Below are positions 16,130-25,831 of a DNA stretch of 64,000 bases, piece by piece. This DNA is from an uncultured Flavobacteriales bacterium (GTDB lineage: Bacteria; Bacteroidota; Bacteroidia; Flavobacteriales_D; Sanyastnellaceae). The notes beneath the pieces were generated by a model. The model was not told the DNA's origin. It saw only the letters and a list, made by a program, of their open reading frames with translations, and searched no databases. Both the position numbers and the translations under genes were made by a program. Position 1 is the first letter of the stretch; each line of letters starts with the position of its first letter. The stretch spans positions 42,299 to 106,298 of the forward strand of contig CALJKR010000072.1 in assembly GCA_937974555.1 (NCBI GenBank), read 5' to 3'.

Positions 16130-18217
16130 ATGAAAAAATTAATCTTTTCCGCCACTGCAATTTGCTTGGCGTCTTTGACCCAAGCGCAAAACGCTCCCAT
16201 CGATCAACAATGGCAACATGCTGACTATGGAACCAACAGCATTGTGGGTACCAGTGCCGCCAAGGCGCTTCAGGATTTTTCTCCTGCAACGGGTGCCTTT
16301 GCTCCAATTATTGTTGCTATCATCGATAGCGGTACTGAAACGGATCACCCAGACTTGGGTTCTCGTCTATGGACCAACAAAGGAGAAATCGCAGGGAATG
16401 GTATCGATGATGACAAAAATGGTTACATCGACGATATCCACGGTTGGAGCTTTATCGGCGGAAAGAATGGAGATGTAGAGAAAGACAACATGGAATTTAT
16501 CCGCGTATACAAGATGTACAAAGGGATGTTCCCAGATGGTAAATCTGTAAAAGGGAAAGAAAAGGAATTCAAATACTACCAAAAATTAGAGAAGGATTTC
16601 CAAGGACGTCTAACAGCAGCGCAAAACAATGTGAAAGAATATGAAGCTTTCACCAAGATGTACCAATCCGCAAAGAACTTCTTTAAAAAAGAAATCGGTG
16701 ACAACTACACCCAGGAAGAGGTGATGGGTTACCAAGGCGAAAATGACTCGTTGCCCATTTTTAAGCAATTGATTGTTGTTGGAATTCAAAACAATTTTGA
16801 TGAGGTTTTGCCACAATGGGGCGATCAAGTGAAGTCTGCTTTAGAGTTTGGATACAATTTGGATTTTGATCCACGTGCGATTGTAGGTGACAATTATGCA
16901 GATGTGAATGAAATGAACTACGGAAGCAACCACATCGATGGTCCAGCAGGAGAACATGGAACGCACGTTGCAGGTATTGTTGGCGCTGCGCGCGATGGCA
17001 AAGGCATGGACGGTATCTGCCCCAATGCAGAATTGATGATTATTCGCTGCGTACCAGACGGTGACGAAAGAGACAAAGATGTCGCCAATGCGATTATCTA
17101 TGCCGTTAACAATGGTGCCAAGGTGATCAACATGAGTTTTGGTAAAGCGTATTCTCCTTTCAAAGCCCGTGTTGATGAAGCGGTCAAATATGCCGAGTCA
17201 AAAGGGGTGTTGTTGGTTCATGCTGCCGGCAACGACAATAAGAACGTCGATGTTAAAGACAATTTCCCCAAAGCAGAATACCTGAGTGGTGGCAAATGCA
17301 CCACATGGTTGGAAATTGGTGCCAGTGATAGAAATCCTGAAAGTTTAAAGGCCAGCTTCAGTAACTATGGTCGTTGTTCAGTGGATGTATTTGCTCCAGG
17401 TGTCGATATTTATTCGACTGTACCGGGTAAGAAATACGAAGCGATGAGCGGTACTTCTATGGCTTCACCAGTTACGGCTGGGGTAGCGGCGGCCATTTGG
17501 TCTTACTATCCTCAATTGTCTGCGGTTGAAGTAAAGAATTTGATTCTTGAATCAGCTGTAGATTATAGCCGTCAGCAAATGCCTTTGGACGAGGAGCGCA
17601 CGCGCACTTGGACAGAAAAGATTTTCTTCGGCAACACCGCCCGCACTTATTCTTTGGGTTGGGTTGCAGTGGATGATGATGGGAAGAAATTTGAAGACAT
17701 GTTGAAAGTGTCTGACAATTGGAGCAAATCGGCAATGCCCGTTCAATTTAAAATTGGTCAAGAAATCAATGCCGATTGGTCAGCCTCATTAGCGGTTACC
17801 ATGATGAAATTGAATGCGCGCATCCAAAACGGTGAGGTAACGGATCAAGTAAGCAAATTGAATGCGTATGATTTAAATACCCAATACAATTTAGTTTCTG
17901 GTAAGAAGGTGAGTGTGCACGCCATCCAAGGTTTGGGATATTATGATCGTTCTACGGGTGATTTCAAAAACTCTTGGACTTTAAATACAGGTTTGGGCGT
18001 TAATGTTCAGATGAACCGTACTTGGTCTGTAAGTGCTCAATCACAAGCCAAATGGGGATTGAAAGACATCGATGGTGGAGCGAGCTATTTGCAACACAGT
18101 CTGTCTTTGAACTACACTTTGGATGGTTGGAATACTTTCGGTCGTTATTCAAGAACAGGTTCAGTTGTGAATTTGTACAAAGCTTTGGAATTGGCAGAAA
18201 AACGTTACGGCAAGTAA
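16130..18217 (+). CDS. S8 subtilisin-like protease with an apparent nested OmpA-type beta-barrel
   Basis: 695 residues with a signal peptide ending at TQAQ (residue 20). The catalytic triad is complete: Asp66 in IIDSG, His276 in HGTHVAG and Ser443 in GTSMASP. The Asp-His interval of 210 residues contains a Lys-rich helical insert, a feature I recall from Bacteroidota S8 proteases. After LILESAVDYSRQQ (ends ~487) the protease pattern is interrupted for about 175 residues. These resemble the Bacteroidota OmpA-family barrel (YSLGWVAVDDDG, YDLNTQYNLVSG, LNTGLGVNVQMNRTWSV, SQAKWGL, LQHSLSLNYTL). The usual S8 C-terminal ending then resumes as SRTGSVVNLYKALELAEKR. A processed or outer-membrane-anchored protease is inferred. 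No T9SS sorting domain is present. fdhD follows after 4 bases. Confidence 0.85.
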   Translation: MKKLIFSATAICLASLTQAQNAPIDQQWQHADYGTNSIVGTSAAKALQDFSPATGAFAPIIVAIIDSGTETDHPDLGSRLWTNKGEIAGNGIDDDKNGYIDDIHGWSFIGGKNGDVEKDNMEFIRVYKMYKGMFPDGKSVKGKEKEFKYYQKLEKDFQGRLTAAQNNVKEYEAFTKMYQSAKNFFKKEIGDNYTQEEVMGYQGENDSLPIFKQLIVVGIQNNFDEVLPQWGDQVKSALEFGYNLDFDPRAIVGDNYADVNEMNYGSNHIDGPAGEHGTHVAGIVGAARDGKGMDGICPNAELMIIRCVPDGDERDKDVANAIIYAVNNGAKVINMSFGKAYSPFKARVDEAVKYAESKGVLLVHAAGNDNKNVDVKDNFPKAEYLSGGKCTTWLEIGASDRNPESLKASFSNYGRCSVDVFAPGVDIYSTVPGKKYEAMSGTSMASPVTAGVAAAIWSYYPQLSAVEVKNLILESAVDYSRQQMPLDEERTRTWTEKIFFGNTARTYSLGWVAVDDDGKKFEDMLKVSDNWSKSAMPVQFKIGQEINADWSASLAVTMMKLNARIQNGEVTDQVSKLNAYDLNTQYNLVSGKKVSVHAIQGLGYYDRSTGDFKNSWTLNTGLGVNVQMNRTWSVSAQSQAKWGLKDIDGGASYLQHSLSLNYTLDGWNTFGRYSRTGSVVNLYKALELAEKRYGK

Positions 18218-18221
18218 TGAT

Positions 18222-18968
18222 ATGATCCGTTCCTACCAAGGAATAAAATTTTCAAAAGGTGATTCTCAAACAGTGAATGATGCACTGGTGGTAGAATCAC
18301 CTTTTGCCATTTATATCAATGGCGAACCATTGACGGTAACGATGCAAACCCCAGGGCATGAATTGTTCCTGGCTACCGGATTGCTCATCACAGAGGGAAT
18401 CTTGTCCCGAAAAAAAGCCCAAGTTCCTTATCAATTGGAATCTTCAGTAGAAGGCCCTAAAATTCATTTTGATATTCAAGACTCGGCATCCATTGCCAAC
18501 AAGCGGTCTTTGTTGAGTGTTTCCTCTTGCGGCATTTGCGGCAAAACCGGCTTTGATATTCCCCAAGGACAATCTTTGGAGTCCACACCGGTTCAATGGA
18601 ATTTGGGGGTGATGTTTTCCCAAATGCGTTCCCTACAAAATGATTTTGAACAAAGCGGGGGATTACACGCAGCCGCACTGTTTGATTCCAATCAAACCCT
18701 TATCAATTGTTTTGAAGACATTGGAAGACACAATGCTGTGGACAAGTGCATCGGTCACTATTATTTAAATACCTCAGATCATGCGCCCGCCATTGTTTTG
18801 GTCAGTGGTCGAATTTCCTATGAGATCATCGCCAAATGTTTTATGGCAAAAATTCCAGCTATCGCCGCAGTTTCAGCCCCCAGTTCCTTGGCCGTAGATT
18901 TTGCCAAAGAATGGGGCATTCAACTTTTTGGCTTCTGTCGCGAAAATAGATTTACCCAATATGTATAA
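18222..18968 (+). CDS. fdhD: Sulfur carrier protein / sulfurtransferase FdhD
   Basis: 248 residues. FdhD passes sulfur from IscS to the molybdenum cofactor so that formate dehydrogenase becomes active. The catalytic cysteine motif SCGICGK is present near residue 105, along with GLHAAALFD, EDIGRHNAVDKCIG and VSGRISYEIIAKC, which are family hallmarks. No formate dehydrogenase lies in the window, but moaD and moaE at 55 kb show that molybdopterin is made. It starts 4 bases after the subtilase stop and overlaps the patatin gene by 8 bases. Confidence 0.94.
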   Translation: MIRSYQGIKFSKGDSQTVNDALVVESPFAIYINGEPLTVTMQTPGHELFLATGLLITEGILSRKKAQVPYQLESSVEGPKIHFDIQDSASIANKRSLLSVSSCGICGKTGFDIPQGQSLESTPVQWNLGVMFSQMRSLQNDFEQSGGLHAAALFDSNQTLINCFEDIGRHNAVDKCIGHYYLNTSDHAPAIVLVSGRISYEIIAKCFMAKIPAIAAVSAPSSLAVDFAKEWGIQLFGFCRENRFTQYV

Positions 18969-20001
18969 ATTTCTAGCAAGCCTTGGATTGATTTTAATCT
19001 CAATCAGCAACCTCTGGAGTCAAGCGTCCAAAGATTCCATTCAATATGAAAATTTGGTCTTCGAAGGTGCCGGAATTAGAGGTTTGGCCTACTGTGGTGC
19101 ATTGATGGAAATGGAAGATCGAAACATGTTGAAACACATTGAACGTGTCGCTGGAACTTCCTCAGGCGCCATTACCGCCACATTATTGGCAGTGGGATAC
19201 ACGCCGCAAGAAATTTTTGAAATGATAGGCAATACCAACTTTGCCAAATTCAATGATGGGGGTGGATTTTTCATTGGTGGTACTTTGCGATTATTCCGTA
19301 GAATGGGGTATTACAAAGGCAGGAAATTTACCCAATGGATGGAAAAATGCATTGAGGATAAAGTGCAAAATCCCAACATCACTTTTGCAGAACTCCATCA
19401 ATTGCATCTATCCAACCCCAAGTACAAAGAACTGATTGTCACCGCCACTTGCATGAATCACCAAAAGGTGGAGTATTTTGGATTTCACTCTTATCCCAAT
19501 ATGCGGGTGGTGGATGCGGTTCGAGCCTCGATGGCCGTGCCTTTGTATTTTGAACCATTGGTGATCAATGATGAAGGAAAAGTAATGGATGTTAAACATT
19601 ACGCGGATCAAGACCATGTCCTATTGGATGGTGGTTTCCTTTCCAATTTTCCAATCTGGGTATTTGATGATTCTACACAATACGATTGCCACTCCAACCA
19701 GACCATTGGTTTCAGAATAGACAGCGATTATCAAATACAAGTGGATCGAACCAAAACCAAATTGCCATTGTACTACAGTGTTCATGGTACGGTAGATCTA
19801 GTGGGTTCAGTATACTACATCATGAAAGAAAATCTCAACCGTTTTATTCTAACACCCTACGATTGGAAAAGAACGGTGAGTATCAGCGATTGTAACATGG
19901 GGCCCAAAGTAAAACGCCTTTCCCCAGAGGAAAAGGCGTTGTTTATCAAAGCGGGTAGAGAAGGGCTTCGTCGCTATTTGGACGAACCCGGATTTCAATG
20001 A
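18961..20001 (+). CDS. Patatin-like phospholipase, secreted
   Basis: 346 residues with a signal peptide (to about LWSQ, residue 20). The patatin features are complete: the oxyanion loop GAGIRGLAYCGAL, the nucleophile elbow GTSSG with the catalytic Ser, and the catalytic Asp in DGGF. Members hydrolyse acyl chains from membrane lipids. The start ATG 18961 begins the signal peptide and overlaps the fdhD stop; the frame extends upstream to 18901 only inside fdhD. Its 3' end overlaps the convergent choice-of-anchor B gene by 7 bases. Confidence 0.88.
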   Translation: MYKFLASLGLILISISNLWSQASKDSIQYENLVFEGAGIRGLAYCGALMEMEDRNMLKHIERVAGTSSGAITATLLAVGYTPQEIFEMIGNTNFAKFNDGGGFFIGGTLRLFRRMGYYKGRKFTQWMEKCIEDKVQNPNITFAELHQLHLSNPKYKELIVTATCMNHQKVEYFGFHSYPNMRVVDAVRASMAVPLYFEPLVINDEGKVMDVKHYADQDHVLLDGGFLSNFPIWVFDDSTQYDCHSNQTIGFRIDSDYQIQVDRTKTKLPLYYSVHGTVDLVGSVYYIMKENLNRFILTPYDWKRTVSISDCNMGPKVKRLSPEEKALFIKAGREGLRRYLDEPGFQ

Positions 20002-21962
20002 CGAATCATCAATTTCTCTACCTCAGAGCCATTTCTGACCAAGTATATTCCATCGGCCCAATCCTGGGTTGAAAACACAATGGGGGACATCGCATTGTGA
20101 TATAAGGTTTCGATCTTTCTACCTGTAGCATCCCATATTTCAATCCAACCTTGCATTCCAGACAATTGCACCTGGTCCCCCGCGGGTTGAGGATAAATGG
20201 ATATGTTATGTAGACCAAGCTCATCCAAATCCGTGCTCAACATGGTGAAGCTCCCTTGGTCAATCCAAGACGAACCACAATCATTTTTGGCCGCAACTTT
20301 CCAATAATGAAGACCAATTTGGGTCATGGGAATGTTGAGCGAATTCAATGGGGTGGTTTGGGTTATCACATTTTGAGTAAAAGCCGGATCTGTCGCGATG
20401 GTAATTTCATATTCTGTAGCATCCAATGCTGGATTCCAAGAAAAATAAACCGGATTAAAACCAATGACCTCTGTATTCCAAGGGGAAACAATGGTCGGCA
20501 TGGATGGGGCAGAAGTACCAGATACCTCAATCACAATCTCCACTGTGTAAGCCTGTTGGTTGGGGGCAATAAGGTGCATGGGGATGCGATGAACGCCCAC
20601 GGGGGCGTTGGGCTGAACAGAAAATTGAAAGTTGTAACTACCGCTTCCTGTAATGGTGGTGCTACCATCCATGACGAACCAACTGGGATTCTCCAATGAG
20701 ACCAACAAGGGGAAATACAAATTGGTATTCACCTGCAACTGTGCCGAAAAACTTCCATTTAAACAAACCGAGTATTGCGATTCTTTCCATTGCAAAAAAG
20801 TAGGTTTTGTGATGAAGAACCCGTCATACATGCTGGTTGCCAAGTTGATTCCACTGGGCAAATATTGGTAATTGCTCCATGTTCCTGAAAATTGTACAAA
20901 GTCATTCATGGGCACCAAATCAAAAAAGGCTACTTCATTCAACAATCCTTCTCCTGTTCGGATGGCGTCCAAAACACGAACCCCGCTTCTGTAATTGCTT
21001 TCAAATGCAAATTGATCCACCATGTACAAATTATGATCAATGGAAGTATTGCTGGTCTCATGAAATCCCATGTAATTGATATTGTCCAAATCATTTAAAT
21101 CAAACAAATGGGTTCGGGTGTTGTTTCCAAAATTCATTTCATCCAACTCATCGTTCACCAAGAAATAGCGCTTGTCTTTGGTAAACCAGCCTTGGTGAAC
21201 ATATCCTGTTTCATTGTAGAGGTATGAATCAAGCAATTGAATGTCATTGGTGGAAGTAGCATTGACGACATATAAACCCGTATATCCATTACAAAGAACA
21301 ATAATCAAATCGCCTTGATGATTGGGGTCTGGTCCTGAATAAGTGGTGATAAATCCATCATGCGTATAGCCAGAGTCAGCATATCCACCTACAAAAACGG
21401 GATTCAAGGGATTGGTGATATTGAGAAGATGCGGACCACCGCTGAAAGTATTGGTTCCCATCGCACACAAAATTCCCGATGTAGGATCAATATTGAGTGT
21501 GTGACAATGACCGAATCCCGCATAATGTGCATCCTCATTGAATACCGCAGGAATATTGGTCACGGTATCCAATTGCAACAAATTCATCACTTGTAATCCA
21601 TGATTGCTGGATTCACTGACCACAAAAGCATGGTTTTGATAAGTTTCCATATCACGCCACAAACTGGCAACATCATGCGCAGGAAGCAAACCCAAATACA
21701 CCGGATTGGTGGGGGTGGAGACATCCACAAAGGCTGTTCCGTTTGAACATCCCACCAAAGCATACTCCCTTCCACTTACCGGAGAAACCCATCCCCAAAT
21801 ATCATTGGTGTTATCACATCCACCAATTTCCGTATTGGTCATGTGCGCCAACAGATCTATATTCAAACAAGGATATTCGCCTGCCATGCCATTGACACAT
21901 GGGGTTTGCGACCTCATTATTGCAGTCATTGAAAACAATAGAAACAAAATCAAGTTTTTCAT
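19995..21962 (-). CDS. Choice-of-anchor B family protein with T9SS type A sorting domain
   Basis: 655 residues. A signal peptide ends near MRSQ. The body is an LVIVD-repeat propeller characteristic of choice-of-anchor B proteins (DIWGWVSPVSGREYALVG, TAFVDVSTPTNPVYLG, HDVASLWRDMETYQNHAFVVSE-type blades). A fibronectin-like region follows. The last ~75 residues (ISIYPQPAGDQVQLSG, IEIWDATGRKIE, WADGIYLVR, EKLMIRH) are a type A T9SS sorting domain that is removed on surface attachment or release. Function beyond surface display is unknown. Confidence 0.9.
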   Translation of the reverse strand: MKNLILFLLFSMTAIMRSQTPCVNGMAGEYPCLNIDLLAHMTNTEIGGCDNTNDIWGWVSPVSGREYALVGCSNGTAFVDVSTPTNPVYLGLLPAHDVASLWRDMETYQNHAFVVSESSNHGLQVMNLLQLDTVTNIPAVFNEDAHYAGFGHCHTLNIDPTSGILCAMGTNTFSGGPHLLNITNPLNPVFVGGYADSGYTHDGFITTYSGPDPNHQGDLIIVLCNGYTGLYVVNATSTNDIQLLDSYLYNETGYVHQGWFTKDKRYFLVNDELDEMNFGNNTRTHLFDLNDLDNINYMGFHETSNTSIDHNLYMVDQFAFESNYRSGVRVLDAIRTGEGLLNEVAFFDLVPMNDFVQFSGTWSNYQYLPSGINLATSMYDGFFITKPTFLQWKESQYSVCLNGSFSAQLQVNTNLYFPLLVSLENPSWFVMDGSTTITGSGSYNFQFSVQPNAPVGVHRIPMHLIAPNQQAYTVEIVIEVSGTSAPSMPTIVSPWNTEVIGFNPVYFSWNPALDATEYEITIATDPAFTQNVITQTTPLNSLNIPMTQIGLHYWKVAAKNDCGSSWIDQGSFTMLSTDLDELGLHNISIYPQPAGDQVQLSGMQGWIEIWDATGRKIETLYHNAMSPIVFSTQDWADGIYLVRNGSEVEKLMIRH

Positions 21963-22050
21963 GTCTCAAATGTAAGCGTTAGCGGCAATTACACGAGACA
22001 ACTTTTGGATAAAATACTTGGTCTTTAGTATTATTGTAAAAATTATCAAT

Positions 22051-22428
22051 ATGAAAAAGATTTTCTTGGGTGTAGCTTTTTTGGCAATGTCTAATTGGGC
22101 GTTTTCACAATGCAATGGTGTGGTTCTTAAAGAAGGAAATACCTCTTTTAAAAAGTTCACCGATGGCATGCAAGTGAGTTTTGATTTTTGTGGAGACAAA
22201 GATCAGCTGGTGTCCATTTTGGACAAAGCCGATACCATGAAAGAAAATGCATACTTGACTGTCGAAAATGATCCTTTGAATGGTGAAAAATACAATTGCG
22301 TTTTGACCATCAGAGGTGCTGTGGATTATGATTATGCTGTAAAAATGATGGCAGCGATGGGAATCAACAAGGTTACGAAAAACGGTCAATTACTCGATTT
22401 GAACAATACAAATGCTTGGTACAAATAA
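22051..22428 (+). CDS. Small secreted protein of unknown function
   Basis: 125 residues with a clear signal peptide (MKKIFLGVAFLAMSNWAFSQ). The mature part is ~105 residues with two Cys (CNGVV and FDFCGD, with a third in YNCVLT) and alternating strands and helices; no known family is recognised. Its stop lies 17 bases inside the start of the SprB-repeat gene, so the two are probably translated in a coupled way and may act together at the cell surface. The start at 22051 is chosen for the signal peptide. Confidence 0.7.
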   Translation: MKKIFLGVAFLAMSNWAFSQCNGVVLKEGNTSFKKFTDGMQVSFDFCGDKDQLVSILDKADTMKENAYLTVENDPLNGEKYNCVLTIRGAVDYDYAVKMMAAMGINKVTKNGQLLDLNNTNAWYK

Positions 22429-25400
22429 ATCTTCTTTCTTGAAAAGATGGGGAATAGGGCTCTGCGTGGCCCTATCTGCATTTAATGGAATGGCCCAATC
22501 CGTTGATGCTGGTGATGACATTTTTCAATGTTCAGGTCCAGTGATTTTAAATGCAACTGTGGATGGCGTAACCTCATCCAACAACTACACAGTGTCGCAA
22601 TTGCCCACTTTTGCACCTGAGGTTATTGGCGGAACCGGGGTAACATTGGGCGATGATGCGGTATCTGCATCTTTCCCTATTGGATTTTCTTTTTGTTACT
22701 ACAACAACACCTACACCAATTTCTGGATCGGCTCAAACGGCTGGGTATCTTTCACTGGTGGTCAACCCACCAGTTATGTTTCCGCTTCGATTCCAAGCAC
22801 AGCTTCCAATGTACCCAAAAATTGCATTTTTGGACCATGGCAAGATTGGCATCCGGGAACTGGCGGTCAAGGACCCTACATCAAGTACCAAACCATCGGA
22901 ACAGCTCCCAACCGCAAATTGGTGGTGACTTTTGATCAAATTCCAATGTTCTCTTGCACCTCTACCAAAGGGAAGTTTCAGATTGTTTTGCATGAAACCA
23001 CCAACATCATCGAGAATCACCTTTGGACCAAACCTTCTTGTGGTACTTGGCCTGGAGGTAATCCCAATTTCTCCGTTCAAGGTATTCACAACGCCAATGG
23101 GACAGCTGCGGTAACAGTGGCCGGAAGAAACAGTGCTTCATGGACTGCGAACAACGAATCATGGCGATACACGCCCGCTGGATCCCCACCCATTGTATGG
23201 ACCAATCAAGCGGGCCAACAAGTAGGAACCGGTCCTTCCATTACCATCAATACACCCGTCTCTGGTGATTTTACCGCAACAGCAGCGGTTTGTGGCGGTG
23301 CAACGTATTCTGATGTGGTTCATGTCGAACTTACAGGAGTGTCCATCAACACTTCAGCTACACAATCGTCTATTCAACCTTCGGGTTGTGGAAATGGAGC
23401 GGGCTCCATATCACTGGTGGTCAACAATGGTATTGGTCCGTTTGATTATGAATGGACGCAGCTACCCAATTTAAATAGTCCCAATGCCACGGGACTGAAT
23501 GATGGCAATTACCAAGTGACCGTCATTGACTTGGGATCTGGATGCGAGGTTTCTGGTGCTTTCAATGTACCACAAGAAAATTCGCTCAATGTTTCTGCCT
23601 CTGTGGTTAACGTGACTTGCCCTGGTTCGTCCAATGGTCAAGCTGCGGCCATTGTCAATGGCAATATCGGGAATGTAACCTATGAGTGGTCTGGAACTAC
23701 ACAAAACACACAAATCGTTTCAGGTCTGTCTGCTGGCGTTTACCAATTGATGGTTCAGGATGCCGCAGGTTGTTATGACTCCATTAATGTTACCATTAAC
23801 GAGCCACCTGCGATTGTCATCAATGTACTCAACATGGAAGACAATGCTTGTAACGGTGGAGCAGCAGGGGTGATTGATGTGCAAGCCACTGGAGGTTCTA
23901 CTGGTGCCGTTTTCTCTTATGCATGGTCTACTTTGGGTGGACCTCAATTCGCAACAGGTCCAAGTGCTGGCAATTTGGCTGCTGGTACATATGTAATTAC
24001 AGCTTCTTACTTAAATCCCCAAGGCCAAACTTGCACCAACCCCGATACCCTCGAAATATTTGAACCCCTTCCGATGGACCTGTCTTTGGTGGTTGGAAAT
24101 ATCGGTTGCTCAGGCCAAGCCACGGGATCTATTGAAGCAGTGGTAGCCAATATTGTCGATCCACTTTCTTATGCTTGGTCTTCTGCTCCTGGTGTTAATC
24201 AATCAACCATCAATGACCTGGCTCCCGGCAATTACAGCGTGACTGTGACAGACGGCAATGGTTGCACAGAATCGGAAAGTGGTGAGGTTTTGTTGGTCGG
24301 CAATCCAATGAACTTAACCTCTACTGTCAATCATGTCGATTGCTTCAATGGAAATGATGGAACTGCAACCATCAATATTTCTGGTGGAACACCTGGATAT
24401 GTGGTCAACTGGCCCGCAGGAGTTAATGGCAGTGGCAACTTTGCCGACAATTTGGAAGCCGGTGTCTATACAGTTCAAGTGGTAGATGCCAACAATTGCG
24501 ACATGACTTTAAATGTAACGGTGAATGAACCTTCTCTATTAACGGTAAACATTCAGAACATCGTTGATGTACTTTGCTATGACCAAAGCAATGGCCATGC
24601 AACTGCAAGTATTTCTGGTGGAACAACCAACTACCAAGTCCTATGGAGCAGTGGTGAAAACAGTATCAATGCCGTTGCAATTCCTCAAGGTAATTTTTCA
24701 GTTACTGTAACCGACGCCCATGGTTGCACCGCCACGGATAGCGATGTGATGGATCAACCACAACCGCTTACTGCAGTTGTTGGAATTACAGAGCCTTCTT
24801 GCTTTGGTGGAAATGACGGTATCGGCGAGGTAACCATTTCAGGTGGTACTCCAAACTATACTGCCGATTGGAGCAATTCAAACACCAATGGCGAATTGGT
24901 AAATAACCTGACTGCAGGAAATCAATCCGTAACGGTCACGGATGCCAATGGTTGTCAAGTAACACAAAACTTCAACTTGTCTCAGCCTGCTGCTATGACC
25001 GCTACTTTCGATGTCGTGGGCGATGTTTGTGGAGATTTGGTTGCCAGCGGAGCAGCAACCGTTACTGTCAATGGTGGAACACCCAATTATTCTTATGCTT
25101 GGGACCAAGGCTCCAGTTTATCTGCAACCCAGTCCAATGTCAATGATGGCCCCATTCAAGTGGTTGTTCTGGATAACAATGGTTGTGTTCAAACTTTCTC
25201 AACCAACATTCCGGTGATCGAAACGCCTGTGGCCTCTTTCACGTCTAATCCTGAGTTTGATCCTCTTTCAACCGTGATCAGTGGGTACTTGCCATTGACG
25301 GTTTCATTTGATGATCAAACAGCCTTTGGTTCCAGCGCCAGCTGGAATTGGGGAGACGAAACCCAAACGCTTCCTGCTGGAACTGATGTTACCCACCTTT

Positions 25401-25807
25401 TTGATTCATTGGGATACCACAACGTAAACCTTACGGTTACTGGTCCCGGAGGATGTACTTCAGATCTTAATTTTATTGTATTTGTATACGATTCTGCGCA
25501 GATTGCGTCATTCAATTTCTTCACTCCAAATAACGATGGATACAACGATGTCTACCGTGTTTCATGCGAAAACTTTTATGGTGGTGTTTACTATGATTGC
25601 GGAGAATTCACAGTTAGAGAGTTCAGCGGAAAAATCTTAAACCGTTGGGGAACGGTCATCTATGAATGGACCGATGTGAACAAAGGATGGGATGGCAAAA
25701 TCAATGGCCAACCGGCCAATGAAGGGCAATATCTTTTCTTGGGTAACGCAAAATTATACGACGGAAAAGAATTTGAATTCCAAGAGTGGCTAAACTTATC
25801 GAGATAA
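22412..25807 (+). CDS. Large SprB-repeat surface protein with T9SS type B sorting domain
   Basis: 1131 residues. A signal peptide ends near GMAQ (residue 29). Residues ~30-270 form a beta-rich N-terminal domain (IGFSFCYYNNTYTNFWIGSN). Eight SprB-type repeats of ~76-80 residues cover about 310-935, each with a Cys-x-Gly start, a Y-x-W core and a GxYxVxVxDxxGC end. A PKD domain follows (VASFTSNPEFD, WNWGDE, FDSLGYHNVNLTV). The end, FFTPNNDGYNDVY to EFQEWLNLSR, is the type B sorting domain. SprB repeats occur in gliding adhesins. The ATG overlaps the preceding gene by 17 bases. A strong terminator follows. Confidence 0.92.
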   Translation: MLGTNKSSFLKRWGIGLCVALSAFNGMAQSVDAGDDIFQCSGPVILNATVDGVTSSNNYTVSQLPTFAPEVIGGTGVTLGDDAVSASFPIGFSFCYYNNTYTNFWIGSNGWVSFTGGQPTSYVSASIPSTASNVPKNCIFGPWQDWHPGTGGQGPYIKYQTIGTAPNRKLVVTFDQIPMFSCTSTKGKFQIVLHETTNIIENHLWTKPSCGTWPGGNPNFSVQGIHNANGTAAVTVAGRNSASWTANNESWRYTPAGSPPIVWTNQAGQQVGTGPSITINTPVSGDFTATAAVCGGATYSDVVHVELTGVSINTSATQSSIQPSGCGNGAGSISLVVNNGIGPFDYEWTQLPNLNSPNATGLNDGNYQVTVIDLGSGCEVSGAFNVPQENSLNVSASVVNVTCPGSSNGQAAAIVNGNIGNVTYEWSGTTQNTQIVSGLSAGVYQLMVQDAAGCYDSINVTINEPPAIVINVLNMEDNACNGGAAGVIDVQATGGSTGAVFSYAWSTLGGPQFATGPSAGNLAAGTYVITASYLNPQGQTCTNPDTLEIFEPLPMDLSLVVGNIGCSGQATGSIEAVVANIVDPLSYAWSSAPGVNQSTINDLAPGNYSVTVTDGNGCTESESGEVLLVGNPMNLTSTVNHVDCFNGNDGTATINISGGTPGYVVNWPAGVNGSGNFADNLEAGVYTVQVVDANNCDMTLNVTVNEPSLLTVNIQNIVDVLCYDQSNGHATASISGGTTNYQVLWSSGENSINAVAIPQGNFSVTVTDAHGCTATDSDVMDQPQPLTAVVGITEPSCFGGNDGIGEVTISGGTPNYTADWSNSNTNGELVNNLTAGNQSVTVTDANGCQVTQNFNLSQPAAMTATFDVVGDVCGDLVASGAATVTVNGGTPNYSYAWDQGSSLSATQSNVNDGPIQVVVLDNNGCVQTFSTNIPVIETPVASFTSNPEFDPLSTVISGYLPLTVSFDDQTAFGSSASWNWGDETQTLPAGTDVTHLFDSLGYHNVNLTVTGPGGCTSDLNFIVFVYDSAQIASFNFFTPNNDGYNDVYRVSCENFYGGVYYDCGEFTVREFSGKILNRWGTVIYEWTDVNKGWDGKINGQPANEGQYLFLGNAKLYDGKEFEFQEWLNLSR

Positions 25808-25831
25808 AAAAAGGGCTTCGGCCCTTTTTTT
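25806..25831. terminator. Bidirectional intrinsic terminator
   Basis: GGGC-TTCG-GCCC stem-loop flanked by seven A on the left and seven T on the right, between the convergent SprB-repeat gene and ispE. The right T-run includes the ispE stop codon. Confidence 0.92.

Noticed and set aside
18222..18968. A formate-metabolism cluster formed by fhs and fdhD
   Set aside because: They are on opposite strands, separated by the subtilase gene, and no formate dehydrogenase is present, so proximity is not informative.
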